NCBI GenBank assembly: GCA_047975545.1
Contig: JBKEDS010000036.1
Coordinates: 1 to 52,988 of the forward strand
From: JBKEDS01 sp047975545
GTDB lineage: Bacteria; Bacteroidota; Bacteroidia; Flavobacteriales; Flavobacteriaceae
DNA length: 52,988 nucleotides
Reading direction: 5' to 3'
This document shows positions 32,729-40,520 of this stretch, in pieces (position 1 is the stretch's first letter; every line of letters starts with the position of its first letter). The translations under genes were made by a program, and so were the position numbers. The notes under the pieces were generated by a model. The model saw only the letters and a program-made list of their open reading frames with translations. It searched no databases and was not told the origin of the DNA.

Positions 32729-33751
32729 ATGTTAATAAGCCAATCAGTTATTTCCGATATAAAGTCGATTATTTCCCAATCGCAAAATAATGCCGTTCGT
32801 GCCGTAGACCACCAACGTACGTTAATGTACTGGCATATTGGAAAGCGTATTTTTGAAGAAGAACAGCAAGGAAAAGACCGTGCCGATTATGGCAAATATT
32901 TAACCGCATATATTGCCAATGAATTAGAGCCTGAATTTGGAAGCGGATTTTCAAAAAGGCAAATTGAGCTTTTTAGGCAGTTTTATAGAGTATTTCCAAT
33001 TGCGAATACACTGTATTCGCAATTGAGTTGGAGTCAGTATAAATTATTGATAAGACTTAATAACGACGACCAAAGGCAATTCTACATAGCCGAAACCGTA
33101 AAAAATAATTGGACGGTTAGGCAACTTGAACGGCAAATAAATAGCAGCCTATACGAACGCCTTTTGCTAAGCAACGATAAAGAAAGTGTTTTAGCAGTAG
33201 CCAAAAACGAAAAAATGCCATCCGATGTCAAAGATATTATAAAAGACCCTATGTTCTTGGAGTTTTTGGGCTTGAAACGGGAAACATCGTATTACGAAAA
33301 AGATTTGGAAACCGCCATAATCACCCATTTACAAGATTTTTTATTGGAATTGGGCAACGGTTTTTCATTTGTAGCAAGACAAAAACGCATCCACATTGAA
33401 GGCGACGAGTTTTTTGCCGATTTGGTATTCTATAACCGATTATTGCAATGTTTCGTAATTATCGAAATAAAAACCCATAAACTCACGCACCAAGACATTG
33501 GGCAGCTACAAATGTATGTTAACTATTACGACCGAACGGAACGGTTGCAAAACGAAAACCCGACCATAGGTATTTTACTTTGTGCCAATAAAAACGATGC
33601 CGTAGTAAAATTTACCCTTCCCGAAGACCAAAAACAAATCGTAGCCAGCCAATATAAACTATACCTACCAACCGAAAAACAATTATTGGACGAGGTAAAT
33701 AAAGAATTGGAAGACTTTAAGGAAAGAGAAAATATATTTAGAAAAAAATAG
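32729..33751 (+). CDS. PDDEXK nuclease family protein (YhcG/DUF1016)
   Basis: The 340-residue protein has the DUF1016 N-terminal region (QNNAVRAVDHQRTLMYWHIG; YIANELEPEFGSGFSKRQIE) and a C-terminal PDDEXK nuclease fold with Asp in FADLVFYN and E-x-K in FVIIEIKTHKL. LSWSQYKLLIRL is a further family mark. I start at ATG 32729 (MLISQSVISDIKSI); the open frame extends 54 codons upstream into the PagL gene but lacks similarity there. YhcG proteins are associated with mobile DNA and restriction-like functions. Their substrate is not settled. The gene is followed by a 73-bp repeat and a MITE. Confidence 0.88.
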   Translation: MLISQSVISDIKSIISQSQNNAVRAVDHQRTLMYWHIGKRIFEEEQQGKDRADYGKYLTAYIANELEPEFGSGFSKRQIELFRQFYRVFPIANTLYSQLSWSQYKLLIRLNNDDQRQFYIAETVKNNWTVRQLERQINSSLYERLLLSNDKESVLAVAKNEKMPSDVKDIIKDPMFLEFLGLKRETSYYEKDLETAIITHLQDFLLELGNGFSFVARQKRIHIEGDEFFADLVFYNRLLQCFVIIEIKTHKLTHQDIGQLQMYVNYYDRTERLQNENPTIGILLCANKNDAVVKFTLPEDQKQIVASQYKLYLPTEKQLLDEVNKELEDFKERENIFRKK

Positions 33752-33752
33752 A

Positions 33753-33825
33753 TGAAACCCTCATAGAGGGATTTAGCATAGCCAAGATAATCGCCTCTAC
33801 AAAAGGGCATGAATAAAAACATAGG
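33753..33825 (-). repeat. 73-bp dispersed repeat, copy 2
   Basis: Reverse complement of the element at 13264-13336, equal in length, with the hairpin CCCTCTATGAGGG. It starts 2 nt after the DUF1016 stop codon. Confidence 0.65.
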
Positions 33826-33832
33826 CCTGTAG

Positions 33833-33957
33833 TGTTATGTCAAATTAAAATTGACGGATGGGATTGCTTCCTCCGTTGTCGTCGTAATGACGTCATTGCG
33901 AGAAGGAGGTACGACGACGAAGCAATCTCTGTATTAAATTTCAGAGTTGACATAACA
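33833..33957 (+). mobile_element. MITE copy 2 (125 bp)
   Basis: The terminal inverted repeats TGTTATGTCAA and TTGACATAACA are perfect over 11 bp apart from their inner neighbours. GTAG flanks both sides (33829-33832 and 33958-33961). The internal palindrome is the same as in copies 1 and 3. Confidence 0.78.
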
Positions 33958-34029
33958 GTAGGCTTTTCGGTTATTTTGCTAAGTGTCATAAAAACCTAAA
34001 AATTAAATGTTTAACTTGAATTTATTCGT

Positions 34030-34776
34030 GTGAAAAAGTTTTTATACCCATTAAGCATATTTATTTTGCTATCCTGTAACAGCGAAAACGCGGGCGATTG
34101 CCTTCAAACCACGGGCAAAATAATCGAACAAGAAGTAACGGTCGAAAATTTCACCAAAATACTGGTAAACCGCGACGTTGCCCTAATTTTAAAACAAGGC
34201 AACGAGCAAAAAGTAGTCATAAAAACAGGCAGCAATTTAATTAACGATGTTACGGCCGTTGTAACCGACGGCAAACTCATTTTAACCGACAACAACACCT
34301 GCAATTACGTGCGCGATTACAACGTAACAAAAGTATACGTAACCGCCCCCAACATAACCGAAATACGCAGCTCCACCCAGTGCGATATTCGTTCCGATGG
34401 CGTGTTAACATACCCGAGTTTAGCACTGTTGTCCGAAGATTATGGCATGCCCGACACCTTTACCAACGCCAATTTTTATATGGAGGTAGAAACCACAACC
34501 CTGCGCCTAACCTTCAACAACCTATCCAACGCCTATATATCGGGAAAAGCCGAAACCTTGGGCATAACCTTTGCCGCAGGAACATCGCGTTTCGAGGGCA
34601 AAAACCTAATAGCCCAAAACATAAACATCTGGAACCGCAGCTCCAACGACATGCTGCTAAACCCCCAGCAATCCATAACGGGGCGAATATCCGGCGTGGG
34701 CAACGTTATTTGCGTAACCCGGCCCGCTATTGTCGAGGTAGAGCAGCAATATAAAGGAAGGTTAATTTTCGAGTAA
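34030..34776 (+). CDS. GIN-domain (DUF2807) lipoprotein
   Basis: The 248-residue protein begins at GTG with a short signal sequence and lipobox LLSC (Cys16), so it is an exported lipoprotein. The remainder is beta-rich with repeated V/I-x-V/I patterns (EVTVENFTKILVNRDVALIL; KQGNEQKVVIKTG; VYVTAPNITEIRSSTQCD), as in the head-GIN/DUF2807 domain, a right-handed parallel beta-helix. The function of this family is unknown; it is common in Bacteroidota. It lies alone between a MITE and the convergent ackA-pta pair. Confidence 0.8.
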   Translation: MKKFLYPLSIFILLSCNSENAGDCLQTTGKIIEQEVTVENFTKILVNRDVALILKQGNEQKVVIKTGSNLINDVTAVVTDGKLILTDNNTCNYVRDYNVTKVYVTAPNITEIRSSTQCDIRSDGVLTYPSLALLSEDYGMPDTFTNANFYMEVETTTLRLTFNNLSNAYISGKAETLGITFAAGTSRFEGKNLIAQNINIWNRSSNDMLLNPQQSITGRISGVGNVICVTRPAIVEVEQQYKGRLIFE

Positions 34777-34789
34777 TTAACAATGTGGG

Positions 34790-34882
34790 CGTTACCCTCC
34801 GGCAAGCTCCGGGTCGGGCTTTCGGCAGTCGCTCCCTCCTGCGTCGGGGAGCTCCAACAATGCCTCAATCCCTAACGCAGGG
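34790..34882 (+). repeat. dispersed GGCGTT...TAACGCA repeat, copy B
   Basis: GGGCGTTACCCTCCGG, CGGGTCGGGCTTTCGG and CAATCCCTAACGCAGG correspond to copies A and C. It lies between the convergent GIN gene and ackA, where it may act as a bidirectional end structure. Confidence 0.6.
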
Positions 34883-34909
34883 GCAACCGCAGCAACAAGG
34901 CGTAACCAG

Positions 34910-36097
34910 TTATCCCTCGACCAAAGCCATGGCCTGTTTGGCAATTTCCAATTCCTCGTTGGTAGGGATAACCAAAATTTTAACTTTGGAATCCACGGTA
35001 TTTATTTCCCGTATTGCTTTCGAGCGTACCGCATTTTTTTCTTCATCTAACCTAATGCCAAAAAAGTCCATATCCGTACAAACCAAACGGCGTATAACAT
35101 CGGAGTTTTCGCCAATGCCCGCCGTAAACACAATAGCATCCAACCCGTTTAAAACGGCAGCATAACTGCCCAAGTATTTTTTTATGCGGTAGGCGTTCAT
35201 TTGCAGGGCCAATTGGCATTCGGCATTGCCCCGTTCGGCCATGGTTTCAATATCCCTTAAATCGCTGTACCCGGTAAGGCCAAGCATGCCACTTTTCTTA
35301 TTTAAAAGCGTATTTATATCGGCAAGTTTATAGCCCAAGCGGTCCTTTAGGTGAAAAATGATAGACGGGTCTATATCGCCACTTCTTGTTCCCATTATTA
35401 AGCCCGTAACAGGCGAAAACCCCAAGGAATGGTCTACACTTTTGCCGTTGTTAACGGCGGTCATGCTACACCCGTTGCCCAAATGGATGGTTATTATTTT
35501 CGAATCCTTTTTTCCTAAATATTCAATAGCTTTTTCCGAAACGTATTTATGGCTTGTACCATGAAAACCGTACAAACGTATTTTGTTTTCGGTTAAAAAG
35601 GCGTTCGGGATGGCGTATTTATAAGCGTGCTCGGGTATGGTTTGGTGAAAAGCCGTATCGAAAACAGCTATTTGCGTGGCCTTGCTAAAAATGGTTTCGG
35701 CTACTTCGATACCTTCTAAGTTCGCAGGATTGTGCAGGGGCGCCAAATCGCAAAGCACTTTAATTTTGTCCTTAACCGCTTTGGTTATTACGGTAGTGTT
35801 GCTAAAGGTGCTGCCGCCGTGTACTACCCGATGCCCAACAACCTTAATATCGTTGGCCGATTGTATTACACCGTGTTTTTTGTCCAATAAATGCTTGGCT
35901 ACCAATTTTAGGGCTACCCTGTGGTTTAGTATTTGGGCTTCCTCCTCAATGTTGTTATGGGCGGTTTTAAACTTAAAAATGGCATCGTTAAAACCTATAC
36001 GTTCTATTTGCCCGGAACACACAATGGTTTCGTCCAACATGGAAAATAATTGGAATTTTAAAGAAGAACTTCCTGAATTTAATACTAATACTTGCAT
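34910..36097 (-). CDS. ackA: acetate kinase
   Basis: It interconverts acetate plus ATP with acetyl phosphate plus ADP. The start VLVLNSGSSSLKFQLF holds the ATP/substrate Asn and Ser residues. HRVVHGG, FDTAFHQTIPEHAYKYAIP, FHGTSHKYVSEKA, TIHLGNGCSM and FTAGIGENS are in family order; 395 residues is the usual length. It follows pta by 5 nt, forming the pta-ackA pair for acetate metabolism and acetyl-phosphate synthesis. Confidence 0.96.
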   Translation of the reverse strand: MQVLVLNSGSSSLKFQLFSMLDETIVCSGQIERIGFNDAIFKFKTAHNNIEEEAQILNHRVALKLVAKHLLDKKHGVIQSANDIKVVGHRVVHGGSTFSNTTVITKAVKDKIKVLCDLAPLHNPANLEGIEVAETIFSKATQIAVFDTAFHQTIPEHAYKYAIPNAFLTENKIRLYGFHGTSHKYVSEKAIEYLGKKDSKIITIHLGNGCSMTAVNNGKSVDHSLGFSPVTGLIMGTRSGDIDPSIIFHLKDRLGYKLADINTLLNKKSGMLGLTGYSDLRDIETMAERGNAECQLALQMNAYRIKKYLGSYAAVLNGLDAIVFTAGIGENSDVIRRLVCTDMDFFGIRLDEEKNAVRSKAIREINTVDSKVKILVIPTNEELEIAKQAMALVEG

Positions 36098-36102
36098 GTT
36101 TT

Positions 36103-38190
36103 TTATTCGTCTTGCGCTTGGATAGCGGTTATTATTACGGTACTGTAAATGTCTTCGGCGGTACAGCCTCGGCTTAGGTCGTTAACGGGTTTGTTAAGTC
36201 CTTGTAGCATGGGGCCAATGGCCAGTGCGCCAGTTTCCCGTTGTACGGCCTTGTAGGTATTGTTCCCGGTATTTAGGTCGGGAAAAATTAAAACGCTGGC
36301 ATTTCCGGCAACTTCGGAATCGGGCATTTTGGATTTACCAATGCGCTCGTCCACAGCGGCATCGTACTGGATGGGACCTTCAATTTTAATAGCGGTATTT
36401 TTGCTTTTTACAATAGCGGTAGCTTCCCTAACCTTGTCCACGTCGGCACCTTTGCCCGATGCTCCGGAGGAATAGGATAGCATGGCCACTTTTGGCTCGA
36501 TACCAAAATTCTTGGCCGTTTCGGCCGATTGCATGGCTATTTCGGCCAGTTCCTGTGCGTTGGGGTTGGGGTTAATGGCGCAATCGCCAAAAACGGAAAC
36601 CCTGTCCTCCAAGCACATAAAGAAAACAGACGATACAATATTTACCCCCGGTTTGGTTTTTATAAACTGAAGGGCGGGGCGCAGGGTGTGCTGCGTGGTA
36701 TGCACGGCACCCGAAACCATACCGTCGGCATGGCCTTTGTAAATCATCATGGTGCCAAAGTACGACACATCGGTCATAGCATCCTTGGCCATTTCAAGGT
36801 TAACGTTTTTGTGTTTTCGTAATTCGTAAAAGGTTTGGGCGTAATCGTCAAAATTAGGCGACGTTGCGGGCCACACTACATTAACATCGTCGATATTTAA
36901 CGGGATGTCTAATTTTTCAATACGTTCCTTTATTTTATCTTTTTCGCCAACAAGGGTAATGTTTACCACTTGGGCGCTTACCAACTTGGCCGTTGCCCGT
37001 AAAATACGCTCGTCGTAGCCTTCGGGCAATACAATGTGCTTTTTGTTTTTTAGCGCCCGTTGTAACAAGGTATATTGGAACATGCGGGGCGTAAAGATAT
37101 CCGATTTAAAGGTTATCAGTTCGTTGGTAAGTTTGTCGGTATCGACGTATTTTTCAAAAATGGCAATTGAGGTTGCTATTTTTTCGGTGTTGTCGGCATA
37201 TATTTTCGACTTTATTTTTCCTATTCTATTGGTGGTGTAGTAAGTGCCTTCTTTTACGCTAACGATAGGTACAACGCTGGAAAGGCCTTCTATTAGTTTT
37301 AAAATAGGTTCTTCGGGTATTAGGCCCCCGCTTAACACCACGCCCGATATTTTTGGGTAGTTTTTTGAAATATTGGCTTGTAGGGCGCCCAGGATAATAT
37401 CGGCCCTGTCGCCCGGGGTTATTACTAAGGCATTTTCTTTTAAATGGGTTAAATAGTTGCGTAACTGCATGGCGCCTACGCTAAAGTTTTCAATAAGGTT
37501 GTTTTGCAGGTCCTTGCCAAAAAGAACTTCGCCGTTTAGTTCCTTTACAACTTCTTTAACCGTTGGGCTGGCCAAACTGGCCACTTTTGGTATAAGGGTT
37601 ATGTTGGTGCCGGATATACGCTGTTTTAAAATATTGTCCAGGTCCTCGATATGCGTTAACGGTACTTTGTTTACCATAATGGACAACACGTCGACGCTTT
37701 GTTTAAAGGTGTCGTGTGCCAGTTGGGTGGAGTTGGCTATTTCGCCTACGTCCGTTTTATCGCCTTGCATAACAATAATAACGGGCAGCCCGAGGTTTTT
37801 GGAAATTAAAATGTTTAAATCGAGCTCGATACTGGAGTTTTCATGCGAAAAGTCGGTGCCTTCAACCAAAACCACATCGAAGCGTTCTTCCAGATATTTG
37901 TATTTTTTTATAATTTCGTCGATAACTTCGCCCGAGCGGCCTTGGTTGTATAAGTCCAAAACCTCCTTTCGGGTAAAGGCAAAGGTTTTTTTGTAATTAA
38001 TATCCAATTCAAAATAGGACAATACCGTGTTAATGTGGTTGTCCGTTTCGCCCGAAGGCAAGTCGTCTATAATGGGCCTGAAATACCCTACTTTAGCTGT
38101 TTTTCCGAGGAGCATGTCCATTAAGCCCAGTACCACAACGGATTTTCCGCTGTTAGGCTCGATGGTTGCTACATAAATACCTTTACTCAT
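36103..38190 (-). CDS. pta: phosphate acetyltransferase, long three-domain form
   Basis: It converts acetyl-CoA and phosphate to acetyl phosphate. The N-terminal BioD-like P-loop domain (YVATIEPNSGKSVVVLGL), a middle DRTGG-type domain and the catalytic PTA_PTB domain from about residue 370 (LPEGYDERILRATAKL; MVSGAVHTTQHTLRPALQ; SYSSGASGKGADVDKV) are all present. I start at ATG 38190 (MSKGIYVATIEP), giving 695 residues; an upstream in-frame ATG at 38223 adds 11 residues without family similarity. Its stop lies 5 nt before ackA. Confidence 0.95.
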   Translation of the reverse strand: MSKGIYVATIEPNSGKSVVVLGLMDMLLGKTAKVGYFRPIIDDLPSGETDNHINTVLSYFELDINYKKTFAFTRKEVLDLYNQGRSGEVIDEIIKKYKYLEERFDVVLVEGTDFSHENSSIELDLNILISKNLGLPVIIVMQGDKTDVGEIANSTQLAHDTFKQSVDVLSIMVNKVPLTHIEDLDNILKQRISGTNITLIPKVASLASPTVKEVVKELNGEVLFGKDLQNNLIENFSVGAMQLRNYLTHLKENALVITPGDRADIILGALQANISKNYPKISGVVLSGGLIPEEPILKLIEGLSSVVPIVSVKEGTYYTTNRIGKIKSKIYADNTEKIATSIAIFEKYVDTDKLTNELITFKSDIFTPRMFQYTLLQRALKNKKHIVLPEGYDERILRATAKLVSAQVVNITLVGEKDKIKERIEKLDIPLNIDDVNVVWPATSPNFDDYAQTFYELRKHKNVNLEMAKDAMTDVSYFGTMMIYKGHADGMVSGAVHTTQHTLRPALQFIKTKPGVNIVSSVFFMCLEDRVSVFGDCAINPNPNAQELAEIAMQSAETAKNFGIEPKVAMLSYSSGASGKGADVDKVREATAIVKSKNTAIKIEGPIQYDAAVDERIGKSKMPDSEVAGNASVLIFPDLNTGNNTYKAVQRETGALAIGPMLQGLNKPVNDLSRGCTAEDIYSTVIITAIQAQDE

Positions 38191-38375
38191 TTTGATGTTT
38201 TTCGTGTTGCAAATATACTTCATTATACACGATTTAGCACCTTGGTTGGTTATTAATAAGATGTTAAATTATGTAATAAAATAAGTGCAAAGCTAAGGCA
38301 ATGCCAAAGGGGTAAAGCTGATATATGTCATGCTAATTTTAAAAAGTAGCATAAAGGAGGCAAAAATACTTAGGA

Positions 38376-39269
38376 TTAAGCCGTAAGTTCCCTAAACAAG
38401 GTTTCCAAACTGCTGTTTTTTTGGTTTAGCTGAAAAATTTTAAGTTGGTTGTCGTGTGCAAAATCGAAAACCTTGGCACGCATATCCTGATTGGTGGCAA
38501 AGCTAATTTCGTAAACAAAGCCGTGGGTGTTGGTTACGTTTTTTACCTGTGGTAGGCGGCGTAAAAAAGCGTCTTCTACACGGTAATCAAATTCAACTAT
38601 AATAATTTGTTCTTGCGTTTTGTAAAGGTCTTTCAAGTTTTTATCGGCAACAATTTCACCTTTGTTAATAATAATAACGCGGTCGCACATGGCTTCGACT
38701 TCCTGCATGATGTGGGTCGATAAAAATACGGTTTTGCTTGTGCCCAAGGTTTTTATAAGTTGCCGGATATCTGCCAATTGGTTCGGGTCCAGCCCGGTGG
38801 TGGGTTCGTCCAAAATTAAAACATCGGGGTCGTGCAGCAAAGCATTGGCAAGCCCGACACGCTGGCGGTAGCCTTTAGATAATTGCCCTATTTTTTTGTG
38901 GGTTTCGGGCGTAAGCCCCGTAAGTTCAATAACCTCATTAATGCGTTTTTTTCCAATGTTGTAAATCGAGGCGCTAAAATTTAAATATTCCCTAACGTAC
39001 AAATCCAAATACAACGGGTTGTGTTCGGGCAAGTACCCAACGCTACGCTGTACACCTTGTTTATCGGTAGCCACGTTAAAACCATTAACCCTTGCCAAGC
39101 CTTCGTTGGCGCTAATATAAGTGGTTAAAATTTTCATCATGGTCGATTTTCCGGCGCCATTAGGCCCGAGAAAGCCCACGATTTCGGGACGTTCAACTTT
39201 AAACGATATATTTTTAAGGGCGTTTTGGCTGCCGTAACGCTTGGTTATTCCTTCAACTTCAATAGACAT
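38376..39269 (-). CDS. gldA: gliding motility ABC transporter ATP-binding protein
   Basis: GldA is the ATPase of the GldA-GldF-GldG ABC transporter required for gliding in Flavobacterium. Walker A is GPNGAGKST (35-43), signature LSKGYRQR (130-137), Walker B VLILDEPTTGLD (150-161), and the H-loop STHIMQEVEAMCD follows. The C-terminal ~80 residues form the extra domain of this subgroup. The 297 residues match GldA length. gldF and gldG are not in this window. Similar ABC-2 ATPases are hard to separate from GldA, but the overall sequence fits well. It is divergent from the phe leader region. Confidence 0.85.
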   Translation of the reverse strand: MSIEVEGITKRYGSQNALKNISFKVERPEIVGFLGPNGAGKSTMMKILTTYISANEGLARVNGFNVATDKQGVQRSVGYLPEHNPLYLDLYVREYLNFSASIYNIGKKRINEVIELTGLTPETHKKIGQLSKGYRQRVGLANALLHDPDVLILDEPTTGLDPNQLADIRQLIKTLGTSKTVFLSTHIMQEVEAMCDRVIIINKGEIVADKNLKDLYKTQEQIIIVEFDYRVEDAFLRRLPQVKNVTNTHGFVYEISFATNQDMRAKVFDFAHDNQLKIFQLNQKNSSLETLFRELTA

Positions 39270-39396
39270 ATATAAAATACTTTGTTCAAAAATAATTATT
39301 ATATACCATAAACGTAATTTTTATGTAAAATCTTTAAAATTTACAATAAATGCGAAAAAAAGTTTTAGTACTATTTTTATTTCTTAAATAATTGGT

Positions 39397-39404
39397 TACT
39401 TTAG
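39397..39404 (+). promoter_or_regulatory. probable -7 element of the phe operon leader
   Basis: TACTTTAG matches TAnnTTTG at all but one of the fixed positions and ends 10 nt before the leader ATG. No clear -33 element. The short distance agrees with other nearly leaderless starts in this window. Confidence 0.4.
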
Positions 39405-39414
39405 CACGATAATT

Positions 39415-39492
39415 ATGGGAACAACAGTATATTATACATATTTTAACTTTTATTTCTTTTATAACAAGGGAATCGAGGCGGTGTATGTGTAA
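39415..39492 (+). CDS. aromatic-rich leader peptide of the pheA operon (25 residues)
   Basis: This ORF, too short for usual gene calls, encodes MGTTV, then YYTYFNFYFFY (residues 6-16), then NKGIEAVYV. Ten of 25 residues are Tyr or Phe, nine of them within an 11-residue run, exactly before genes for Phe and Tyr synthesis. A strong terminator follows 23 nt after its stop codon. The stretch 39472-39479, within the last third of the ORF, can pair with the terminator's 5' arm. This is the arrangement of pheL-type attenuation: a ribosome stalled at Tyr/Phe codons would leave the antiterminator free, whereas one reaching the stop codon would cover it. Codons and pairing are seen directly; that it is translated and regulatory is inference. 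Confidence 0.75.
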   Translation: MGTTVYYTYFNFYFFYNKGIEAVYV

Positions 39493-39515
39493 TTTATAGA
39501 TATAAGTTAAAATAT

Positions 39516-39545
39516 AAGTCTCGATGCAAATCGGGACTTTTTTTT
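39516..39545 (+). terminator. attenuator terminator before pheA
   Basis: A 10-bp stem (AAGTCTCGAT with ATCGGGACTT, one T-G wobble) carries the tetraloop GCAA and is followed by eight T. It ends 46 nt before pheA. GTCTCGAT (39518-39525) can instead pair with ATCGAGGC (39472-39479) in the leader ORF, which would prevent the terminator. Confidence 0.85.
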
Positions 39546-39591
39546 GTTTGTTCGGTAAAAAAGAGTTTTAGTAATTAAATTGAAATAAAAT

Positions 39592-40419
39592 TTGATAAAC
39601 ACAGTTGCCATACAAGGAATTAGGGGGTCGTTCCACCATATTGTATCTACGCAATATTTTAACAATCCCGTAGGTGTTATCGAGTGCGCAACCTTCGATA
39701 GTCTTGCCGAGACCTTGGTTAATAAACAATGCGATGCTGCCGTTATGGCTTTGGAAAACTCCATTGCGGGTTCCATTATTCCTAATTATGCCTTGATTGA
39801 TAAACACGATTTTCATATCGTGGGCGAGCATTATTTGGACATCCAGCACAATTTAATGGTGCTAAAGGGGCAAAAAATAGAAGATATAACCGAAGTATAC
39901 TCGCACCCTATGGCGCTATTGCAGTGCAAGGATTTTTTTAAGCAATATCCGCACATAAAATTGGTGGAAGATAAAGATACCGCCGAGGTTGCCGAACGCA
40001 TACAAAAACAACAGGCAAAAGGTATTGGGGCAATAGCAAGTGTTATGGCCGCCGAAATTTTCAACTTGGATATTTTAGCCCGAAGCATACAAACCATAAA
40101 GCACAACGAAACCCGTTTTGTGGTGGTAAAACGCCAAAACCATGAAGTGCCGGAACACCAAATAAACAAAGCGTCGATTAAGTTTGAAGCCGACCACAAA
40201 CGGGGCAGCTTGGCCGCCATTTTAAACGTTATGAGCGATTGTAAAATGAATTTAACCAAAATACTGTCGTTGCCCATTATAGAAACCCCGTGGAAATACG
40301 CTTTTTTTGTCGATGTTACTTTTGAAAAATATGCCGATTTTAAAAAGGCCAAATCTATTATGGACATTATGGCCTACAATTTTAAGGTTTTAGGTGAATA
40401 TAAAAATGCAAAATTATGA
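39592..40419 (+). CDS. pheA: prephenate dehydratase
   Basis: It converts prephenate to phenylpyruvate for phenylalanine synthesis. VAIQGIRGSFHH at the N-terminus, ALENSIAGSI and the catalytic TRF (174-176, HNETRFVVV) are present. A C-terminal ACT domain covers about 195-270 (RGSLAAILNVMSDCKMNLTKI), but the classical Phe-binding ESRP is replaced by LSLP, so allosteric control may differ. The TTG at 39592 is the only start that keeps the first beta-strand. The 275-residue protein overlaps the original ATG of the next gene. The attenuator directly upstream would control the operon. Confidence 0.93.
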   Translation: MINTVAIQGIRGSFHHIVSTQYFNNPVGVIECATFDSLAETLVNKQCDAAVMALENSIAGSIIPNYALIDKHDFHIVGEHYLDIQHNLMVLKGQKIEDITEVYSHPMALLQCKDFFKQYPHIKLVEDKDTAEVAERIQKQQAKGIGAIASVMAAEIFNLDILARSIQTIKHNETRFVVVKRQNHEVPEHQINKASIKFEADHKRGSLAAILNVMSDCKMNLTKILSLPIIETPWKYAFFVDVTFEKYADFKKAKSIMDIMAYNFKVLGEYKNAKL

Positions 40420-40520
40420 TTGAAGTAGCCAACAGACTACAAGCTGTAGAATAATACTACTTTTCTAAAAAATTAAGGGAAGTAGCCGAACTTACGGCAA
40501 AAGGCCATGCGGTAATTAAT
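40416..40520 (+). other. severed N-terminus of the aminotransferase (in-frame TAA at codon 13)
   Basis: ATG 40416 overlaps the pheA stop as ATGA and opens MIEVANRLQAVE, followed by TAA (40452-40454) and then, still in frame, YYFSKKLREVAELTAKGHAVIN. The residues on both sides belong to the usual N-terminus of this family, where a glutamate is expected before YYF. A single GAA-to-TAA change explains it. Either a real nonsense mutation or a sequencing error. Confidence 0.8.

Noticed and set aside
34790..34882. protein-coding frame through copy B of the GGCGTT repeat
   Set aside because: The plus-strand frame here runs antisense into ackA and owes its length to the GC-rich repeat.
40452..40454. 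programmed readthrough or recoding of the TAA
   Set aside because: No downstream structure or readthrough context can be seen, TAA is the least permissive stop, and a point mutation or sequencing error is simpler.
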